From positions 22,472,432 through 22,536,431 of the forward strand of contig NC_081412.1 of assembly GCF_030272615.1 (NCBI RefSeq): a DNA stretch of 64,000 nucleotides, written 5' to 3'. The translations under genes and the position numbers were made by a program. The stretch comes from Cryptomeria japonica. Lineage: Eukaryota > Streptophyta > Pinopsida > Cupressales > Cupressaceae. A model generated the notes under the pieces. The model saw nothing but the letters and a program-made list of their open reading frames with translations. It had not been told where the DNA came from and did not search any database. This document shows positions 60,001 through 64,000 of the stretch, one piece after another (position 1 is the stretch's first letter; the number at the start of each line of letters is the position of its first letter).

Positions 60001-61065
60001 AGATAACAGGTTTCGTTTTAAACCGGGGATATGCAGCACACCATTAATCATTTTTATTCTACCATCAGAAAACCTGATTCTAACTTTACCTCGACCAACA
60101 ATGTCTAGAGGTGAATCATCACCCAAGTACACCTTACCTCCATTAAATCCTTCATATTCAGAAAACCAATCTCTATTGGAAGTCATATGAAAAGATGCAC
60201 CTGAGTCAATTAGCCAGGCATCATTACCTGTATGAGTCGCCAAAGCCGCAATAAATGCATCGCCATCTTCCTTGTCAGACTCAGAATCAGAGTCGAACTT
60301 TTTCTTTTTCTTCTTCTTTTCTTCTTTGCAGTCCTTACGGATGTGACCCGATTTACCGCAATTCCAGCAAATGACTTTGGACTTTCCAGGAGATTTCGAT
60401 CTCCCTTTAGATTTGGACTTGCCACGCTTCTCATTCTTCTTGCCTTTCTCCTTAGGTCTTCCACGAACAGTTAGGGCTTCCTTTGAACTGATGGATACCT
60501 TCCTTCGCATCTCTTCACCGAGTAGGGCACCCATCACGTCTTCAGATTTCAAAACAACATAAGTACTACCGATAGCCATAACAAGAGAATCCCACGAATC
60601 AGGCAAAGAACAAAGCAAGATCTGACATTTTTCCTCCTCGTCCATCTTAACACCGACAGATACTAATTGAGCCACAATCATATTGAATGCTTCTAGGTGG
60701 TTTGCAATTCGTCCACCCTCTTCCATCTTCAAGGAATACAATTTCTTTCTTAAGAAAATTTGATTTAATAAAGATTTCACTTGATACATCTCACCAAGCT
60801 TAGTCCATAGCTTCTTTGCAGAGTTTTCTTCATGGACATTGATTAGAACAGAGTCTGCCAGGCACAGTCAAATTAGACCCTTGGCTTTCCGGTCCATAAC
60901 ATCATACTGAGCTGCCGCAGTAGGATCTGAGGGCCTTTGGACATTCGCATCAATAGCATCTCAAAGATCTCGATCTATTAGCAGATCTTTCATCTTCAAC
61001 TTCCACATCTCAAAATTACTTCCGTTAAATTTCTCCACTTCTATTCTCCCTGACGAACTCGCCAT
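57022..61065 (-). pseudogene. copia gag-pol, array unit 3 (three stops)
   Basis: Collinear with unit 1 and no indel (internal region 4224 bp). Nonsense codons at residue 35 (W to TGA, 60961-60963), residue 66 (R to TGA with two adjacent base changes, 60868-60870) and residue 372 (G to TGA, 59950-59952). From 59943 to 57022 a 973-codon frame remains, covering integrase, RT with YVDD and RNase H. It shares N in FNARTKHID with the copy at 25887. Confidence 0.95.
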
Positions 61066-61166
61066 CTGAATATTCCTGCAACAAGATCACAAAGTGTCTT
61101 CTGCACAACCTCCCACTCAAATCTGGATTAGTTCAAACAACCCAACTGCCCACAATTGAAACCAAA

Positions 61167-61187
61167 GGTGATCAGGCTCTGATACCA
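61167..61187 (-). other. Primer binding site, array unit 3
   Basis: Same as in unit 1, 2 bp from LTR D. Confidence 0.93.
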
Positions 61188-61189
61188 CT

Positions 61190-62069
61190 TGTAAGGAAGT
61201 TAAGTAGCGGAAACAACTCCCTACACTAACCTTGAGAGGAGGGTAATGCAAAACTTTTTCAGATCATTACAACAGTTACAGAAAATAGAAATAGATATAA
61301 TAGCATTCATACCACAACACAATGATTTACGTGGGGAAAACCCTTTCGGGAGAAAAACCCCACCCTCCAAAAGCAGCTCAATATTTTATTCAGCAATCAA
61401 AAATAGATTACAACATACTTGCAGAGCAAGCTCTTCGCAGGAGTACCACTAATCAGAGATTCAGAGGCAACTCAATAGCCATGAGACTCTTACACACAAC
61501 CTCTATCTCACACACCTCATAAATAGGAGATACAATACAAGAAACCGTCAAACAGTATTACAAAACCATGGGCTAAAACCACCCAATAAGGTGTAGCCGA
61601 CCTTATCTCCTTTCTAGATGCCCTATGACATGTTAAAGTACACATCAACATGTGTCGCTCCCTTTTTACAGCTCATTTATGTATCCGATACAAATTATTT
61701 TTCCTATTTCAGGAGTACAAACTTCCGGAGGCCATAACTTGAGAACCGGGTGTCCGATTGCCGAACCGTTTGAAGCGCCGGAAAGCTCGCGAAGTAATCG
61801 GCTTCGCCGGTTACGGCCACTTTTCAGGGCGTTTCGGAGCCTCTAAAGTCCCCAAATTTAAGTTTAAACATTTTATTGCACCCCTCCAAGACGAAAACTT
61901 TAATATCTTCAAAACTAGCTGTGACCTTGCGACGCAACTTTACCGGAATGCTTATCTAGCCAACCAGAAGCTTCAGGGAGAGTTTCGCACCATTTCGTGC
62001 TCAAATGAAAACTTACTATAAATAGTAACCTCACATAAATGCAAGGTTGAGACACCATTTTTCCCAACA
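61190..62069 (-). repeat. Array LTR D (880 bp), shared by units 3 and 4
   Basis: Has its own 15-bp loss just left of the hairpin (GCGAAGTAATCGGCTTCGCC near 61791), different from B and C, while keeping the CGGCTTCGCCGG core as in LTR A. TATA changed to TGTAAAAA. Confidence 0.95.
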
Positions 62070-62125
62070 AATCTCCCACTTGTCGAACACCTTGCATGAG
62101 CGGAAGGGAATGTCAACACAATGAA

Positions 62126-64000
62126 TCAATTGCTAGGGGCCATAAGGCCCATAGACTCTGAACACCATCTGAACTTCTCTGTGCTCACAGCCTTAGTTAA
62201 GGCATCTGCAACATTCATCAAAGTTTCCACCTTAACCAGCTTCACCCTACCATCTTCGACCATATCTCTAACAAAATGATACTGAACATCAATATGTTTG
62301 GTCCGGGCATGAAATGTCGGGTTCTTAGCTAGGCTAATTGCACTCTGACTGTCACAGTAAACTGTCACTGTACCTTGTTTTATTCCAATATCTGAACACA
62401 GTCTCTTAAGCCAAATGGCCTCTTTACAAGCATGAGTAGCTGCCATATACTCTGCTTCAGTAGTGGATAAAGCAACCACAGCCTGTCGCTTACTCATCCA
62501 ACTAATTGCACCACCAAACAAAGTAAACACATAAGCACTGGTGGATCTTCTACTATCAATATCACCTGCCCAATCTGAATCCACATAACCATGGATATCA
62601 AGGGAAGTCATGTCTCCAACTGAATTACCATGATAACACAAAGAATACTCTGAAGTGCCCTTCAAATATCTGAAGACTCTTTTGACTGCATCCCAATGAA
62701 CTCTACCAGGATTAGACATATATCTAGAAAGTACTCCCACTGCTTGGGCAATGTCTGGTCTAGTACAGACCATAGCATACATCAAGCTTCCAACCGCACT
62801 CTGGTAAGGCACTCTGCTCATGTCTTCCATCTCCAATGGGGATGTAGGACAATCTGAAATAGATAGTTTCATTCCAACTGTAAAAGGAACACTCAATGGT
62901 CTACAATTCTGCATGTTGAACCTCTGTAACACTGAATTCACATACTTACTCTGGCCTAGCCATAGCTTTCTGTTCACCCTATCTCTTCTAATTTCCATCC
63001 CAAGAATGTGCTTCGCTGCACCAAGATCTTTCATTTCAAATTTAGCAGCGAGCTGAGACTTCAGTTCTGAAATCATACCTTTCCCTTTACCAATGAATAA
63101 CATATCATCAACATACAATGCAATGAATAAGAAATGATCACCATAAAATTTATAATAAACACAGTGATCTGATTTAGAACGTTCAAATCCCAAACTCAAC
63201 ACATATGTATCAAATTTCTGGTACCACATCCTAGGACTTTGTTTGAGGCCATACAAAGATTTCTTCAATTTACAGACCAAATTTCTTTTGCCTTTCACCA
63301 CATAGTGCTCTGGCTGTGTCATATAAATATCTTCCTCCAAAACACCATAAAGGAAAGCAGTTTTCACATCCATTTGCTCAACCTCTAAATCATAAGCAGT
63401 AGCAATAGAAAGCAAAAATCCAATGGACGTCATTTTTGCAACAGGAGAAAATATCTCACCGTAATCAACACCCTCAACCTGAGAGTAGCCTTTTGCAACC
63501 AACCTTGCTTTATACTTCTCAATGCTTCCATCTGAACCAATCTTTTTCTTGAACACCCATTTACAACCAACAGGTTTTCGTCCTTCAGGCAATGGTACAA
63601 GATCCCATGTATCATTCTTTTTCAATGCTGCCATTTCTTCCTCCATAGCAATCTTCCAGGATTCTGCATCATTCATACCTAATGCCTCTTCTACAGATTT
63701 CGGTTCATCCACACTAGTATTCAGAGAAAAAATACATCTCCAATCATCAGGTGAATACCTTTCAGGTGGTTGTCTATGTCTTGTAGACCTTCGAACAAGT
63801 TGAGTTGGAGGTTCTTCCTCCTCTTTTGAAGATTCAGAGCTAGACGAGCTCTCCTCAAATTCTTGCCTATCTAGGGGTCTCGATTCAACTCTTTCAGGTG
63901 TAGAAGGAAGTTGAATCACATCTTCTTTTTTAGTCTTTTCTGGCTGCAATGTAACAGAAGGAGACTTAATTTCTCTAAAAATAACACTTCTACTGTGAAT
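62126..64000 (-). CDS. copia gag-pol, array unit 4, C-terminal part (open to window edge)
   Basis: Encodes the linker (RRSTRHRQPPERYS), RT with ALYVDDMLF, and RNase H with STTEAEYMA and YCDSQSAIS, ending GLMAPSN. The frame stays open to 64000. The remainder (integrase, protease, gag) lies outside the window. Shares several diagnostic bases with unit 1, for example F in YKFYGDH and S in IFSLNTS. One private change is Y in AFLYGVLEED. Confidence 0.93.
   Translation of the reverse strand: MHSRSVIFREIKSPSVTLQPEKTKKEDVIQLPSTPERVESRPLDRQEFEESSSSSESSKEEEEPPTQLVRRSTRHRQPPERYSPDDWRCIFSLNTSVDEPKSVEEALGMNDAESWKIAMEEEMAALKKNDTWDLVPLPEGRKPVGCKWVFKKKIGSDGSIEKYKARLVAKGYSQVEGVDYGEIFSPVAKMTSIGFLLSIATAYDLEVEQMDVKTAFLYGVLEEDIYMTQPEHYVVKGKRNLVCKLKKSLYGLKQSPRMWYQKFDTYVLSLGFERSKSDHCVYYKFYGDHFLFIALYVDDMLFIGKGKGMISELKSQLAAKFEMKDLGAAKHILGMEIRRDRVNRKLWLGQSKYVNSVLQRFNMQNCRPLSVPFTVGMKLSISDCPTSPLEMEDMSRVPYQSAVGSLMYAMVCTRPDIAQAVGVLSRYMSNPGRVHWDAVKRVFRYLKGTSEYSLCYHGNSVGDMTSLDIHGYVDSDWAGDIDSRRSTSAYVFTLFGGAISWMSKRQAVVALSTTEAEYMAATHACKEAIWLKRLCSDIGIKQGTVTVYCDSQSAISLAKNPTFHARTKHIDVQYHFVRDMVEDGRVKLVKVETLMNVADALTKAVSTEKFRWCSESMGLMAPSN

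Larger units (their letters stand above)
45876..64000 (-). mobile_element. Tandem array of copia elements sharing LTRs (at least 3.5 units)
   Basis: Regular alternation of LTR (45876, 50995, 56086, 61190) and internal region (4224, 4211, 4224 bp, then cut). Period 5.09-5.12 kb. Every internal region is complete from polypurine tract to PBS. No target duplication or foreign DNA separates units, so adjacent units use one common LTR. Units carry different private mutations. The left flank is gypsy RNase H coding (5 bp CTATT at 45871-45875); the right end is outside the window. Confidence 0.93.

Noticed and set aside
45876-64000. Array as a CRISPR-like or satellite repeat
   Set aside because: The 5.1-kb unit is a complete copia element with PPT, PBS and polyprotein, not a short repeat-spacer structure.

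Overview
The window is plant nuclear DNA made almost entirely of LTR retrotransposons. I found no convincing host gene, rRNA gene or tRNA gene. The AT-rich background, long elements, layered nesting and gypsy/copia protein types fit a large seed-plant genome. A conifer is my guess, not something the sequence proves.

The main actor is one Ty1/copia family (Tork/Tnt1-like: one gag-pol frame of about 1,347 codons, LTRs of about 880-895 bp, an initiator-Met-tRNA type primer binding site), always on the minus strand. It occurs three times. (1) 1-3786: a copy cut by the window edge, with an open frame. (2) 25887-29915: an internally deleted copy with a perfect 5-bp target duplication. (3) 45876 to beyond 64000: a tandem array, LTR-internal-LTR-internal-LTR-internal-LTR-internal, with a period of about 5.1 kb and one LTR shared between neighbouring units. 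Unit 1 (46827-50870) is intact, unit 2 has a nonsense codon and a 13-bp deletion, unit 3 has three nonsense codons, and unit 4 is open to the edge. Each insertion lies inside coding sequence of another retroelement.

Region by region: 1-3786 copia. 3787-6110 is a decayed Ty3/gypsy element (minus; gag, protease, start of RT) with its PBS and the edge of its LTR. 6111-17750 holds LTR-like fragments (about 6960-7675, 10019-10600, 14880-16260) in otherwise featureless DNA. 17753-20640 is a GA-rich low-complexity tract split by a probable solo LTR. 20885-31620 is a complete TSD-bounded element with 904-bp LTRs that has a coiled-coil/zinc-knuckle gag and a second long unknown ORF but no protease, integrase or reverse transcriptase; the deleted copia sits in its gag. 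31626-36077 contains another decayed, long unknown ORF of similar style (33134-35320). 36078-37109 is a broken plus-strand LTR, interrupted by a Tat/Ogre-like gypsy element (37110-45875, plus strand: LTR, PBS, 2.4-kb leader, gag, protease, G-patch, RT, start of RNase H). That gypsy element is itself interrupted by the copia array.

The most unusual features are the tandem array with LTR sharing and its internal higher-order pattern (units 1 and 4 resemble each other, as do units 2 and 3), and the pol-less retroelement with an unrecognised second ORF. Comparisons between copies were made by eye.
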